Of a stretch of 64,000 nucleotides of DNA, positions 37,140 to 47,545 are shown in pieces (the stretch's first letter is position 1; each line of letters opens with the position of its first letter). Source of the stretch: Desulfovibrio sp. JY. GTDB lineage: Bacteria; Desulfobacterota; Desulfovibrionia; Desulfovibrionales; Desulfovibrionaceae. Under the pieces are notes generated by a model. That model made no database searches, was not told the DNA's origin, and saw only the letters and a program-made list of their open reading frames with translations. The position numbers were made by a program, and so were the translations under genes. The stretch lies in NCBI GenBank assembly GCA_021730285.1, contig CP082962.1, positions 2,728,001 to 2,792,000 on the forward strand. The letters are read 5' to 3'.

Positions 37140-37529
37140 TTATAATGGCCTGGTTGCCTGGCGGCGGTCATAGACGGCCCGGATGGCGCCTTCGAGTTCC
37201 TCGGTGGGGCAGGGTTTGAGCAGGTAATCGGCCGCGCCGCCGGCGATCATGGCCGAGGCGATGTCGACCGAGGCATGGCCGGTGAGCACCAGCACTTCGG
37301 CTTCGGGGCAGGCCTGGCGCAAAAGCGGCAGGGCTTCTTCGCCCGAGAGTCCGGGCATCTTCACGTCCAGCACGATCACGTCGCAGGGGGATTGGCCCAG
37401 AAGGGCGAGCGCCGCTTCGCCGCCGCCGGCGGCGCGCACGGAAAAGCCGTGGCGCGAGAGCAGCTTGGCCAGGGTTTCGCGAAAGCGTTCCTCGTCGTCC
37501 ACAATGAGCACACGGATGGGGTCGGCCAT
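37140..37529 (-). CDS. Single-domain response regulator
   Basis: 129-residue receiver: D11/D12 acidic pair, phospho-acceptor D55 in VIVLDVKMPG, VLTGHAS and KPCPTEEL with the conserved Thr and Lys. No output domain. ATG 37529 lies 32 bases after the stop of the preceding kinase. It is the last gene of a kinase-receiver-kinase-receiver unit, so it may be the end point of a relay or a protein-binding switch. Confidence 0.93.
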   Translation of the reverse strand: MADPIRVLIVDDEERFRETLAKLLSRHGFSVRAAGGGEAALALLGQSPCDVIVLDVKMPGLSGEEALPLLRQACPEAEVLVLTGHASVDIASAMIAGGAADYLLKPCPTEELEGAIRAVYDRRQATRPL

Positions 37530-37561
37530 TGGGGGGCTCCGTTTTTTGGGGGGACGTAGCG

Positions 37562-38506
37562 TTACAGGGGCAGGGTCACGGTGAAGGTCGCGCCTTCTCC
37601 GGGCGGGCTTGCGGCGGCGAGCGTTCCGCCAAGGCGCGCCACGATGCCGTGGGAGAGCGACAGGCCCAGTCCCGTGCCCTGGCCGGGTTGTTTGGTGGTG
37701 AAAAAGGGATCGAAGATCTTGTCCATGTTTGCCGGGGCGATGCCGCTGCCGGTATCGCGCACGGCGACGACGGCCCATTTCCCTTCGCGTCGCGTGGACA
37801 GGGTGATGGAGCCGCCTTTCGGCGTGGCGTGCAGGGCATTGGTCAGGAGGTTCAAAATCACCTGTCGCAGGAGCGGCACGTCGGTGCGCACCGGCGGCAG
37901 ATCGGCCGAGTAGTCGCGCACGATGACCACGTCCCGGCCCCGGGCCTCGCGTTCGACCAAAAGCGCCATGTCCTCGATGACCCGGTCCAGGGCCTCTTCC
38001 TGGAGCACGGGGTCCATCTTGCGGGCGAAATTGAGAAGCTTGTGGGTGATCTGGCGGCAACGGTCCACCTGGCTGGCGATTTCGCGCAGGCTGTCGCGGG
38101 CGTCGACCAGATCCGCCTCGGCGAGGCAGGGCCCGCCGGCCAGAAGCTCCCGGGCCAGGTCGAGCTCCTGGGTGATGATGGCCAGCGGATTGTTGATCTC
38201 GTGGGCTATGCCCGAGGACAGTTCGCCTATCGAGGCGAGCTTTTGGGACTGGAGCAGGCGCAGGTCCATTTCGCGCAGTTCGTGTTCGTGGCGGCGGGTG
38301 CGCCGGGCCAGCATCAGGGCCGAGCCGATGCACACGGCGCCGGCGAAAAGGGCCAGGGCGACGTCCACGGCCGGGGGTGTGGCCAAGGTGGCCACCACCG
38401 CCGCGCCGGCCAGGGCAGGGGACAGCACGGTGTAGGGCCAAAGGGGCGCGAACGCGCCCGGGTCAACCCTGCCGGGTACGGGCTTCGGTGAGGTTTTTGC
38501 GTTCAT
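37562..38506 (-). CDS. Small membrane histidine kinase
   Basis: 314 residues. Two hydrophobic stretches (about 23-65) with almost no loop make a minimal membrane anchor and no sizeable periplasmic sensor. HisKA domain with H102 in GIAHEINNPLAI, then HATPase boxes (LLTNALHATPKGG, DTGSGIAP, GTGLGLSLSHG). ATG 38506 lies inside the preceding receiver gene (44-base overlap) without a clear ribosome site, so the two are probably coupled. It may take signals from the receiver just upstream or the larger kinase at 38981. Confidence 0.9.
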   Translation of the reverse strand: MNAKTSPKPVPGRVDPGAFAPLWPYTVLSPALAGAAVVATLATPPAVDVALALFAGAVCIGSALMLARRTRRHEHELREMDLRLLQSQKLASIGELSSGIAHEINNPLAIITQELDLARELLAGGPCLAEADLVDARDSLREIASQVDRCRQITHKLLNFARKMDPVLQEEALDRVIEDMALLVEREARGRDVVIVRDYSADLPPVRTDVPLLRQVILNLLTNALHATPKGGSITLSTRREGKWAVVAVRDTGSGIAPANMDKIFDPFFTTKQPGQGTGLGLSLSHGIVARLGGTLAAASPPGEGATFTVTLPL

Positions 38507-38858
38507 AGGCTTTGCGGGCCTTTCCCAGCAGTTCCTCGAAGTCCACGGGCTTGAGCACGTAATCGTAAGCCCCGAGCGACATCCCTTCCATGCCGGCCTC
38601 CACCGAGGCGTGGCCGGTCAGGATAATGACCTCGACCAGGGGATGGCGTTTTTTTATTTCCCGAAGCACCGTCATCCCGTCCATGCCCGGCATGCGCATG
38701 TCGAGGATGACCACATCGAAGTCCTGGCTTTCCATCAGCTCCAGGGCCTGGGCGCCGCTTGCGGCGGCGGTGACCGGAATCTGGCGATAGGTGAAGCGTT
38801 TGACCAGGGTTTCGATGAAATCGGCCTCGTCGTCCACGGCCAGTACGCGAAGTCCCAT
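38463..38858 (-). CDS. Single-domain response regulator
   Basis: 131-residue receiver with D9/D10, phospho-acceptor D53 in VVILDMRMPGMDG, LTGHAS and KPVDFEEL. ATG 38858 has GGGGAGGA at ideal spacing, which decides it over an upstream in-frame ATG at 38960. It follows the large sensor kinase by 122 bases and overlaps the small kinase by 44. The receiver and its C-terminal helix are all there is; no DNA-binding output. Confidence 0.93.
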   Translation of the reverse strand: MGLRVLAVDDEADFIETLVKRFTYRQIPVTAAASGAQALELMESQDFDVVILDMRMPGMDGMTVLREIKKRHPLVEVIILTGHASVEAGMEGMSLGAYDYVLKPVDFEELLGKARKAYERKNLTEARTRQG

Positions 38859-38980
38859 CCGTTCCTCCCCTGCCGCGCTTACAGTTCCTTCCCACGGCGC
38901 GGTGCGCTCGGCGTTTTCAGGGAACAGCCGCCATTGGAATCCATCGTTTTTTTTAACCAATGCCTTTTAAAAACACGGCC

Positions 38981-40633
<1,653 letters not shown>

Positions 40634-40656
40634 ACGGACGCCTCGCTGGTTATGCC

Positions 40657-40680
40657 GCCTGGGACGAAAATAGCCCAGGC
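40657..40680. terminator. Stem-loop between two kinase genes
   Basis: GCCTGGG-N10-CCCAGGC gives a 7-bp stem with an A/T-rich loop, 26 bases after the stop of the upstream kinase gene. No T-run follows, so termination may be weak. Confidence 0.35.
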
Positions 40681-40705
40681 CCGCCGCGATGGAAAGCGGA
40701 GTCGC

Positions 40706-42529
40706 TTACGCGGCTTCGGCCAGCGGTACGGTGACGGATACCGTACTGCCTTTTCCGGGTTCGCCGGAGATTCGGATGGAGCCTCCGTGGTACTCGACCA
40801 CGGCCCGCGCTGCCGCCAGGCCGATGCCGAGCCCCGGCATCTTGCCGGTGAGATTGTCGCCGAGCTGGAGAAATTTTTCGAAAACCGCCTCGCGCTTTTC
40901 CGGGGGAATGCCGGGGCCGCTGTCCTCCACGCTGATGACGGCCATGGGCCCTTCGCGCGTCACCCGGCAGGCGATGTGCCCGGAGTCGGTGAACTTGACG
41001 GCGTTGGAAAAAAGATGGCGCAGCACGTAGACGAGGCGTTCACGGTCGCAGCGAAGCGGCGGCAGGTTGATAGGGATCTCGCTGGCGTACTGCAGCCCCT
41101 TTTCCGCGATGGCCCCGGCGAAGGGTGAAACGGCCCGCTCCACGACTTCGGCCGCGTGGACCAAACCTATGGCGAGCGGCGTTTCCCCGGCTTCCAGAGA
41201 GGACAGCTCCAGCACGTTGTCGATCATCTGGGCCAGCCGTCGTCCCTCGCCGAGCATGATGTCCAGGTTCTCGCGAAACCGGGCCAGCTCGGCGTCGAGT
41301 TCCGGCCGGCCGGCTACGGCCTGGGGCAGGGGGCGGCCGCGTTCCAGGCGTTTGCGCATGACCTGGGCGAAGCCGACCATGGATGTCAGCGGCGTTTTGA
41401 GCTCGTGGGAGACGAGGCTTAAGAAATTGGCCTTGACCCGGCCGAGATCCTCGGCGCGCTGGCAGGCCTCCCGGGCGCGCCTGGCCTCTTCGGCTGCCTC
41501 GCGCTCCTTGCGGGCCAGATCGAGAATGGTGGCGAGCAGATGGGTTTCCATGCGGCCGATGTCCTCGGCCAGGGCGTGAAATTCCCCTGTGAACGCGGTC
41601 GGATTCAGGTCGGACGCCTCGCCCCGGGCCACCCGGCGGGCATGTTCGCCGATGGCGGCAAGCGGCATGGCCACGGACCGGAACACGGCCCAGGCGGCCA
41701 GGCCCACCAGGATAAGGACCGCGCCCTGGATGCTCCAGCCGATCAGGGCGGATTGCCGCACGATGTCCCGGCGGTGGGTTTCATAGTGCTGCTCGAGCGC
41801 CTCGGTCATGGGTTCGAGGGCCCGGGCGGCGGCTACGAAGGCGGTGGTGGTGGAGCCGACCTGTTCCAGGCGGCCGGCATAGGTGGCCAGGGCTTCGCGG
41901 TAGCGCGCAAGCGCGGTGGCGGCGGCCTCGCCGGCCGGGCCGTTGTCCCGGGCCTTGGCGGTCAGCTCGTCCACTGCCGTCTCCAGGCCCTGCAACGGCA
42001 CCCCGGTACCCGAGACGAGCCAGCGCTTTTCCAGCAGACGCAGCCGGGCGAGGCCGCCGGCGAGCGCCGGGTCGGCGCGTTCCAGGTGCTCCAGGTCCAG
42101 GGAGCGATCCAGAAAAAGCGTGGCCGGCGTATCGACGCCCGTGGCGTCGGGATTGCCGGTCATGGCGTGGAAGCTGGTCAGATAGTCGCGCAACAGGTGC
42201 AGGGCCGCGTCGCAGGAGGCGGCATGGGCCGGGTCGAGTCCGCGGATGGCTTCCACGTCCCGGATGGCCGTTTGCTGATTGCGGCGCACGGCGGCCAGGG
42301 ATTCCTGGTCGTGGCGCAGGAAGTAGTTCTTTTCCTGGCGCCGCATGCCGAGCACCGCGATCTTGGCGGACACGGCCAGACGTTCCAGCTCCAGGGTGCG
42401 CTCGGTAAGACGGGTTTCCAGATGGTCAACAGTAAAGACCAGCAGGAAGCCCGCCAGAATGCAGCCGAAAAGCGCCAGCAGCTTATGCTTGACGCTTATG
42501 GCCGCGAATGTCGCCCCGGGTGCTCTCAC
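40706..42529 (-). CDS. Membrane sensor histidine kinase with long HBM-like sensor
   Basis: 607 residues. Helices at about 15-35 and 255-280 enclose a helical sensor with GMRRQEKNYFLRHD at 61-74, the HBM-like motif shared with two other kinases here. HAMP (AIGEHARRVARGE), coiled coil (about 335-365), HisKA with H375 in LVSHELKTPLTS and HATPase boxes EDSGPGIPPEKRE and GLGIGLAAARAV. GTG 42529 is preceded by GGAGGGAG and was chosen over an upstream ATG without a site. No receiver gene is adjacent, so its partner is unclear; the MsrAB gene upstream is separated by a terminator. Confidence 0.9.
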   Translation of the reverse strand: MRAPGATFAAISVKHKLLALFGCILAGFLLVFTVDHLETRLTERTLELERLAVSAKIAVLGMRRQEKNYFLRHDQESLAAVRRNQQTAIRDVEAIRGLDPAHAASCDAALHLLRDYLTSFHAMTGNPDATGVDTPATLFLDRSLDLEHLERADPALAGGLARLRLLEKRWLVSGTGVPLQGLETAVDELTAKARDNGPAGEAAATALARYREALATYAGRLEQVGSTTTAFVAAARALEPMTEALEQHYETHRRDIVRQSALIGWSIQGAVLILVGLAAWAVFRSVAMPLAAIGEHARRVARGEASDLNPTAFTGEFHALAEDIGRMETHLLATILDLARKEREAAEEARRAREACQRAEDLGRVKANFLSLVSHELKTPLTSMVGFAQVMRKRLERGRPLPQAVAGRPELDAELARFRENLDIMLGEGRRLAQMIDNVLELSSLEAGETPLAIGLVHAAEVVERAVSPFAGAIAEKGLQYASEIPINLPPLRCDRERLVYVLRHLFSNAVKFTDSGHIACRVTREGPMAVISVEDSGPGIPPEKREAVFEKFLQLGDNLTGKMPGLGIGLAAARAVVEYHGGSIRISGEPGKGSTVSVTVPLAEAA

Positions 42530-42685
42530 GACCGTCTCCCTCCCCGCCTGGGGGCCGATGGCGGTTGCCGCCGGTCCCGGCCGCGCGGCGTTGCAGTCGC
42601 AACTGCTCGGTAAACCGTAGCGCAACCGGCCTGGGTTAGCCAGTGGATTGTTCCCTGTTTCACATGCGACGGCAGGGCTGACGGA

Positions 42686-42723
42686 AAACGTCCCGAAGCG
42701 GCGGGGGCCGTTCCGGGACGTTT
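42686..42723 (-). terminator. Terminator of msrAB
   Basis: Ten-base arms AAACGTCCCG / CGGGACGTTT with an inner CGG/CCG pairing and a GC-rich loop. On the minus strand the stem ends in GTTTTCC. It begins 26 bases beyond the msrAB stop. Confidence 0.7.
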
Positions 42724-42748
42724 GGGGAAAGGCGGAGGCGGTGGCGGG

Positions 42749-43900
42749 TTACTGCACGTCCTTTTCGAATGCGCCGTAGCCGTCGGCCGCCATGTCCTTG
42801 GCGGGAATGAAGCGCAGGGCGGCGGAATTCATGCAGTAGCGAAGGCCGGTCGGCGCGGGGCCGTCCTTGAAGACGTGGCCCAGGTGCGAATCGCCGTGGC
42901 GGCTGCGCACTTCGGTGCGCGTGGTGAAAAGGCGTTTGTCCTCGCGCGTGACGATGTTGTCCGGGACCAGCGGCCGGGTGAAGCTCGGCCAGCCCGTGCC
43001 CGAATCGTACTTGTCGCGGGAGCTGAAGAGCGGCTCGCCGGACACGACGTCCACGTAGATGCCGGGGGCCTTGTTGTTCCAGTAGGCATTGTCGAAAGGC
43101 CGTTCCGTGCCTTCGTTTTGGGTGACCTCGAACTGCAGGGGCGTCAGGCGCTTTTGCAGGGCGGCGGCGTCGGGCTTCTTGAACTGCCGCCAGTCGCCGT
43201 TGGCCTTCGGTTCCGGCGCGTCGGGCTTTTTATCCCAGACCTGGGCCAGAAACTGGTCGCGGCCGGAAAAGCGCCGGTAGGTCTGGTACTGGAGCTTGTG
43301 GGTCTTGTAATAGTTCTGGTGGTAGGCCTCGGCGTTGGTGAAGAAGGTAAAAGGCAAGACGGCCGTGGTCAGCGGCTTGTCGAAACGGCCCGTGGCGGCC
43401 AGGTCGGCCAGGGCTGCTTCGGCTTCCTTTTTTTGGGCCTCGGTGTGGTAGAAAATGGCTGTGCGGTATTGCCGGCCCCGGTCGGCGAACTGGCCGTCCG
43501 GGTCGGTGGGATCGATGTGGCGCAAAAATGCGTCGAGAATCTGGCGGTAGCTTACGCGCGCGGGATCGTAAAAGACCTGGACGGCCTCGTAGTGGCCGGT
43601 GCGGCCGGAGGAGACCTGTTCGTAGTCGGGGTGGGGCTCCTCCCCGCCGGTATAGCCCGAAACGACGTCCAGGACGCCGGGGAGCTTTTCCAGGTCCGAT
43701 TCCACGCACCAGAAGCAGCCGCCGGCAAGGGTCGCCACGTGTTGCGTGGCATCGTTGTGGCTGGTCATGGCGGTTTCTGTCCTGGTTGCGGTTTGGCCGG
43801 CTCCGAAGACGGAGACGGCGGAAAAAAGCAATGCCAAAAGGCCCAGGGCCAGGGCGGCGGTCCGGGACCGTATGGGCAACATGTATTTTCGGAGGGGCAT
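42749..43900 (-). CDS. msrAB: Exported MsrA-MsrB methionine sulfoxide reductase fusion
   Basis: 383 residues. A signal peptide (about 12-34, [20 protein letters not shown]) exports it. The MsrA domain (about 52-205) has the catalytic GGCFWCVE and [13 protein letters not shown] with the substrate-binding acid. The MsrB domain (about 245-370) has [17 protein letters not shown] and the catalytic Cys in [12 protein letters not shown]. The MsrB zinc cysteines are absent and the usual resolving Cys of SGCGWPSF is Thr, so recycling must differ from the two-cysteine scheme. AAGGAGG precedes ATG 43900. It repairs oxidised methionine in periplasmic proteins, a role that fits an anaerobe exposed to oxygen. 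Confidence 0.95.
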   Translation of the reverse strand: MPLRKYMLPIRSRTAALALGLLALLFSAVSVFGAGQTATRTETAMTSHNDATQHVATLAGGCFWCVESDLEKLPGVLDVVSGYTGGEEPHPDYEQVSSGRTGHYEAVQVFYDPARVSYRQILDAFLRHIDPTDPDGQFADRGRQYRTAIFYHTEAQKKEAEAALADLAATGRFDKPLTTAVLPFTFFTNAEAYHQNYYKTHKLQYQTYRRFSGRDQFLAQVWDKKPDAPEPKANGDWRQFKKPDAAALQKRLTPLQFEVTQNEGTERPFDNAYWNNKAPGIYVDVVSGEPLFSSRDKYDSGTGWPSFTRPLVPDNIVTREDKRLFTTRTEVRSRHGDSHLGHVFKDGPAPTGLRYCMNSAALRFIPAKDMAADGYGAFEKDVQ

Positions 43901-44016
43901 GGCGACCTCCTTGGCGGCATTCCGTTGGGCGGTAAATTCCTACGCCGCAGGTTCCATACCCTGGAATAAGACAGAAAACGGCGCAGGGAAGGGGGAGGCT
44001 GGTCGCAATGGGGGGC

Positions 44017-44796
44017 TTAGGAATCCTTGGCGGTGACGTAGGGGTGGGCGCGCACGACCCCGAGCACGGTGGCCAGCTCGCTGTCGGCCAGGCTGTAGCG
44101 GGCGCGGCAGGTATCCAGATCGCCCATCAGGCAGGCTTCCTGGACCGCTTTCATGCTCTTGAGCAGCTGATTGGCCCGTATGGGGCCGGCCATGCCGGCC
44201 AGATCATGGGACGCGGCCACGGCGGCTTCCAGGTTGCCGCTCTCCAGGGCCTGGCGCAGGGCGCATCGCCGGGACTCGGCCAGTTCCAGAAAAAGCGTCA
44301 GCATTTCCGTGGCGAATTCCCGCCGGCTTTCGCGGATGAAGGCGGTCAGGTCGAAGGCGGCTTGCGGGCCGGTCCCTTTGCCCTGGGGCATGGATGCCCA
44401 GCGATCGAGGGCCTGGCGCAGATCGTCGGCGTGCAGGGGTTTGGGCAGGTGGTCGTTCATGCCCGCGTCCAGGCACCGGGCACGGTCGTCCCGCATGGCA
44501 AAGGCGGTGGTGGCCAGAATGGGGATGTTCGGCGCATTGACGGTTCCGGCCTTGCCGTCGCGGATGATCCGGGTCAGTTCTAGGCCGTTGGTGTCCGGCA
44601 ACTGGATATCCATGAGAATGATGTCGAAACGCTGGGAAGCCAGGATGGAGAGCGCCTGCCGTCCGTCGCAGGCCGCGGCCGGGACGTGGCCGAGCCTGCG
44701 CAACAGATGCAGCATGTAGAGTTGGTTGACGTCGTTGTCATCCACCACCAGCACGGACAGGGAAGATTTGGCCTGATCCGGCCCGCTTGCGCTCAT
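44017..44796 (-). CDS. Receiver-HPt two-domain protein
   Basis: 259 residues. Receiver domain with D19/D20, phospho-acceptor D63 in ILMDIQLPDTNG and KPLHADDL near 117. A histidine phosphotransfer domain follows with H197 in SHDLAGMAGPIRA, which carries the HxLxGxA signature. Receiver and HPt in one chain is normally a relay intermediate between a hybrid kinase and a second receiver; no hybrid kinase is in the window. ATG 44796 has AGGAC upstream; an earlier in-frame ATG at 44859 lacks a site. Confidence 0.9.
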   Translation of the reverse strand: MSASGPDQAKSSLSVLVVDDNDVNQLYMLHLLRRLGHVPAAACDGRQALSILASQRFDIILMDIQLPDTNGLELTRIIRDGKAGTVNAPNIPILATTAFAMRDDRARCLDAGMNDHLPKPLHADDLRQALDRWASMPQGKGTGPQAAFDLTAFIRESRREFATEMLTLFLELAESRRCALRQALESGNLEAAVAASHDLAGMAGPIRANQLLKSMKAVQEACLMGDLDTCRARYSLADSELATVLGVVRAHPYVTAKDS

Positions 44797-44883
44797 ACGC
44801 GTGTCCTGAAATCCTTCGCCAACCGTACGATCGGCCGGCTGCTCAGTTGCGAGGACCAAATGATAGCATAAAGCCGAATGAAT

Positions 44884-45720
44884 TCAAGCGGGGGGCAAAC
44901 CGGTGTTCCCGGCCTGGGCGATGGCGGTGTCAGCCGTGGCACACGTGAAGCCGGCGGCGAGCAGGGCGGCCTTGCCCCGGACGCTTAAGTCGGTGAGGAA
45001 GTCGAACTGGTCGCGGGAGTCCACGGGATAGGCCTTGAGCGCATAGCGGGTGCCGAGCGGGGTTTCCGCCACGATCACGGACACCGGGCGGTCACAGTCG
45101 AGAAAGGGGCTGGAAAGGGCCGTATCGCGCAGGATCTCCCTGGCCCGGACGCTGTCGTGCTCCGGCACGAGGCGCCAGGTGGCCACGCACAGGAGCGTGC
45201 GTTTGCCGTCGTTGGCGTTATAGACCGGGTCCTTCCAAATGACGCCGTGGGGGATGGTCACCACGGTGTCGTCGGGGGTGACGAGGCGCAGGCTGCGGTG
45301 GTTGACGGCCAGCACCTCGCCGTAGGCGTCGCCGATGCGCACGAAATCGCCCGGCCGGTACGGTTTTTCGAAAACGACCACCACCCCGGCCAGCAGGTTG
45401 GTGGCGTATTCCTTGAACGCGAAGCCGAGCACGATGCCGAATATCGAGGCCAGGGCGATCAGGTTGGCGGCCGTGGGGCGAACGACCATGGGGAGGATGA
45501 GCAGGGCGCTGCCGAGGATGATGACCAGCCGCAGGAACGGGATCAGGGGCAAAAGCCGCAGTCGCCACCCCGGGGCCAGGCGGCCGGTCACCCAGGGGAT
45601 GGCGATGTCGACCAGCTTTTTGAGAATCCAGGCGCTGCAGAGAACGGCTGCAATGGCCAGGTAGTTGATGGAGTCCAGGTCGCGCAGGATGGACAGGGCG
45701 TGCTCTCGTATCTGGTCCAT
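44884..45720 (-). CDS. MscS-family mechanosensitive channel
   Basis: 278 residues. Three to four membrane helices in the first 125 residues; the pore helix region LIALASIFGIVLGFAFKEYATNLLAG near 118 (read LIALASIFGIVLG and FAFKEYATNLLAG) is followed by the MscS beta domain FEKPYRPGDFVRIGDAYGEV, VNHRSLRLVTPDD and TIPHGVIWKDPVYN. Such channels release solutes on osmotic downshock. AAGGA precedes ATG 45720, eight bases after the stop of the next gene upstream. Co-transcription with a degenerate P-loop protein is notable. Confidence 0.92.
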   Translation of the reverse strand: MDQIREHALSILRDLDSINYLAIAAVLCSAWILKKLVDIAIPWVTGRLAPGWRLRLLPLIPFLRLVIILGSALLILPMVVRPTAANLIALASIFGIVLGFAFKEYATNLLAGVVVVFEKPYRPGDFVRIGDAYGEVLAVNHRSLRLVTPDDTVVTIPHGVIWKDPVYNANDGKRTLLCVATWRLVPEHDSVRAREILRDTALSSPFLDCDRPVSVIVAETPLGTRYALKAYPVDSRDQFDFLTDLSVRGKAALLAAGFTCATADTAIAQAGNTGLPPA

Positions 45721-45728
45721 GGCGGTCC

Positions 45729-46937
45729 TTACGCGTCGTCGGCCAGGTAGCCCTGCTCGGCAAGCAGCCGGCGGCAGGCGGGCAGGGCCACGGGCGTCAC
45801 GCGGCAGCGGCCGGCCGTGGCGGCAATGATGCCCGCCCGGCGCAATCGGGCCAAAACACCCGGTATGGCGTCGGCCAGAAGCGGCAGCAGCCGGGCCAGC
45901 CAGTCCGGCGTCAGTCCGCCGTGGACAAGCAGGGCGGACACGATGAACACCGTTTCGCGTCGGGCCTTGCCCGGCACTTCCGACGCGGTGGTCTGGGCGA
46001 AGGGGCGCACCCACAGCGGGCGAGCCATGGGGTCCGGGTCAAGTTGCGGATGTCGCAGGGCCAGGGGATCGGCGCCGAAAAGGATGTTTCGCCGCCAAAA
46101 GGCCAGGGCCGCGCCCGGCTGGCCCAGGACGTAAAAAGCCAGGTTCTTGAGAAAATCCGAGGTCGGCGCGTCAGGGTCGTCGGCCTCCGGCAGGACCGGT
46201 GCGCCGGTGTCGGACTGGAGCACCGTCACATGGCCGGTCAGGGCCGGGGCGGTGGCGAGCCAGCGGCCAAGGGCCTGGCCGTCGAATGGCGCCAGGGTCA
46301 GCGGCTTGGGGAAAAACGCCTCCAGGTCCGTGGCGCGGCGCAGGTAGGCCCAGGCGAACGAGCCGCAGCCGCAAAAAACCGCGCGGCCGCCGGCGGCAAG
46401 CCGCGCGCCAAGCCGGCGCAGCAGCGTCAACCCGTCGGCGTGGCGCAAAAAGAGCCGTTCCAGCCGGGGAATGCACACCGGCCCTCCCCGGTGGCTGTCC
46501 AGGCGCGACAGCCATTCCCCGCCCCCGGCCAGGATTGCCTCGGGTGTGGGCGGGGCGAGGATCGGCATGTCGCAACGCCTGGCGGCCAGGGCCAGGGCGG
46601 TGATGCCCGCGCCACCCGGCGGATCCACCACCAGCACGTTGTCGGAAGGGTGCTCCATGGCCACGGTGCAGGTGGGGAGCAGGTCTTCGGCGGCCAGATC
46701 CGGCCGCAGGGACGGGGAGATGGCGTCGGTGAGGCGGGTCGGCGGCGGGTAGAGCTTTTCCGGTCCGGAAAAGGGCTCGACCTGCCGGGGGCGGCCGAGA
46801 AAACCGTGGAAGATGGACCGAAGCTCCCGCCGCACCGTGGCCGTGGTCGGCCCATGGGGACGGGCGTAATCGGCCAGGGCGATAAAACGCCAGGGACCGG
46901 GGGCGTGCTCGCCAGCCGGAGCGGAGGGTCGGGACAT
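45729..46937 (-). CDS. Degenerate P-loop protein upstream of MscS
   Basis: 402 residues, no confident family. Around 100-118 it reads VLVVDPPGGAGITALALAA, a Walker-A-like loop in which the invariant Lys is missing (GGAGIT). CIPRLERLFLRHADGL and GRAVFCGCGSFAWAYLRR follow, as in AAA+ or STAND-type ATPases. The C-terminal 80 residues look like a winged helix (RRETVFIVSALLVHGG, VLARLRRAGIIAATAGRCRV). No membrane segment. It starts at 46937 and ends eight bases before the MscS gene, so it may regulate or localise the channel. Function unknown; ATP binding is doubtful. Confidence 0.7.
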   Translation of the reverse strand: MSRPSAPAGEHAPGPWRFIALADYARPHGPTTATVRRELRSIFHGFLGRPRQVEPFSGPEKLYPPPTRLTDAISPSLRPDLAAEDLLPTCTVAMEHPSDNVLVVDPPGGAGITALALAARRCDMPILAPPTPEAILAGGGEWLSRLDSHRGGPVCIPRLERLFLRHADGLTLLRRLGARLAAGGRAVFCGCGSFAWAYLRRATDLEAFFPKPLTLAPFDGQALGRWLATAPALTGHVTVLQSDTGAPVLPEADDPDAPTSDFLKNLAFYVLGQPGAALAFWRRNILFGADPLALRHPQLDPDPMARPLWVRPFAQTTASEVPGKARRETVFIVSALLVHGGLTPDWLARLLPLLADAIPGVLARLRRAGIIAATAGRCRVTPVALPACRRLLAEQGYLADDA

Positions 46938-47545
46938 AATCGGACGTTAGCCCAAGGCCGGCGCGCCGGCAATCCCGGACGCGGCCGGCGAGAGCGGAAA
47001 CAGCGGTTGGCGAGTCGGCCTGGGGAAGGTCCCGCATGCGGGTGCCCGGAGGGGGGCGCGTGCCGGAAACGTGAAGAGAATTTCATGATGGAACCCGGGG
47101 GAAACGACGACCTGTCCGCGACGTCCCATGCGTCGCTGCGGAAAGCCGTTCCGAATCCCCCCCCGAGCGGCTCTGAAAAAGGAGGCACAGCCCTGGGTTT
47201 GCCCCCGGGGGACTTGCCATCTCGACGGTTAACCCTTACCTGATGGCGTGGCTGGGATGCTGCATACTACGAACACCGCGTGGTGCGGAGACCTCGCCTG
47301 GAGGTGCCCCGATTGGCGTCCCGGCTGGCGTAATGTTCCGGGGCGCTTGTGCGTTGCGGCGTCGGGCGTGAAGCGGCGCAAACCGCGCGGCTTCGATGAC
47401 GCGGCCGGCCCGGAACCGTTCCCACCACGGTTTTTCCCGTAACCTCGTCCCCGTCGTGCCGCCGTCCCCGCAACCGTTGGGAATGGGACGGTTTCGGTCA
47501 TGGCCCGACGGACCGCTCACTCGGCAAGGCAGAAGAGACCCTCCT
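46938..47545. other. 608-bp divergent spacer without a supported gene
   Basis: No open frame with a ribosome site and coding-like composition was found on either strand. It should contain the promoters of the leftward P-loop/mscS pair and the rightward membrane-protein pair, but no strong -35/-10 or -24/-12 element stands out. A terminator-like stem-loop lies at 47414-47435. Confidence 0.5.
47414..47435 (+). terminator. Orphan rho-independent-like stem-loop
   Basis: AACCGT-TCCCACC-ACGGTT followed by TTT (five T in all). No plus-strand gene precedes it for 10 kb. It lies about 110 bases before ATG 47546, so it could end a leader or a small RNA. Confidence 0.35.

Noticed and set aside
47229-47501. 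Small genes in the 46938-47545 spacer on either strand
   Set aside because: Overlapping frames on both strands, no ribosome sites, low-complexity translations.
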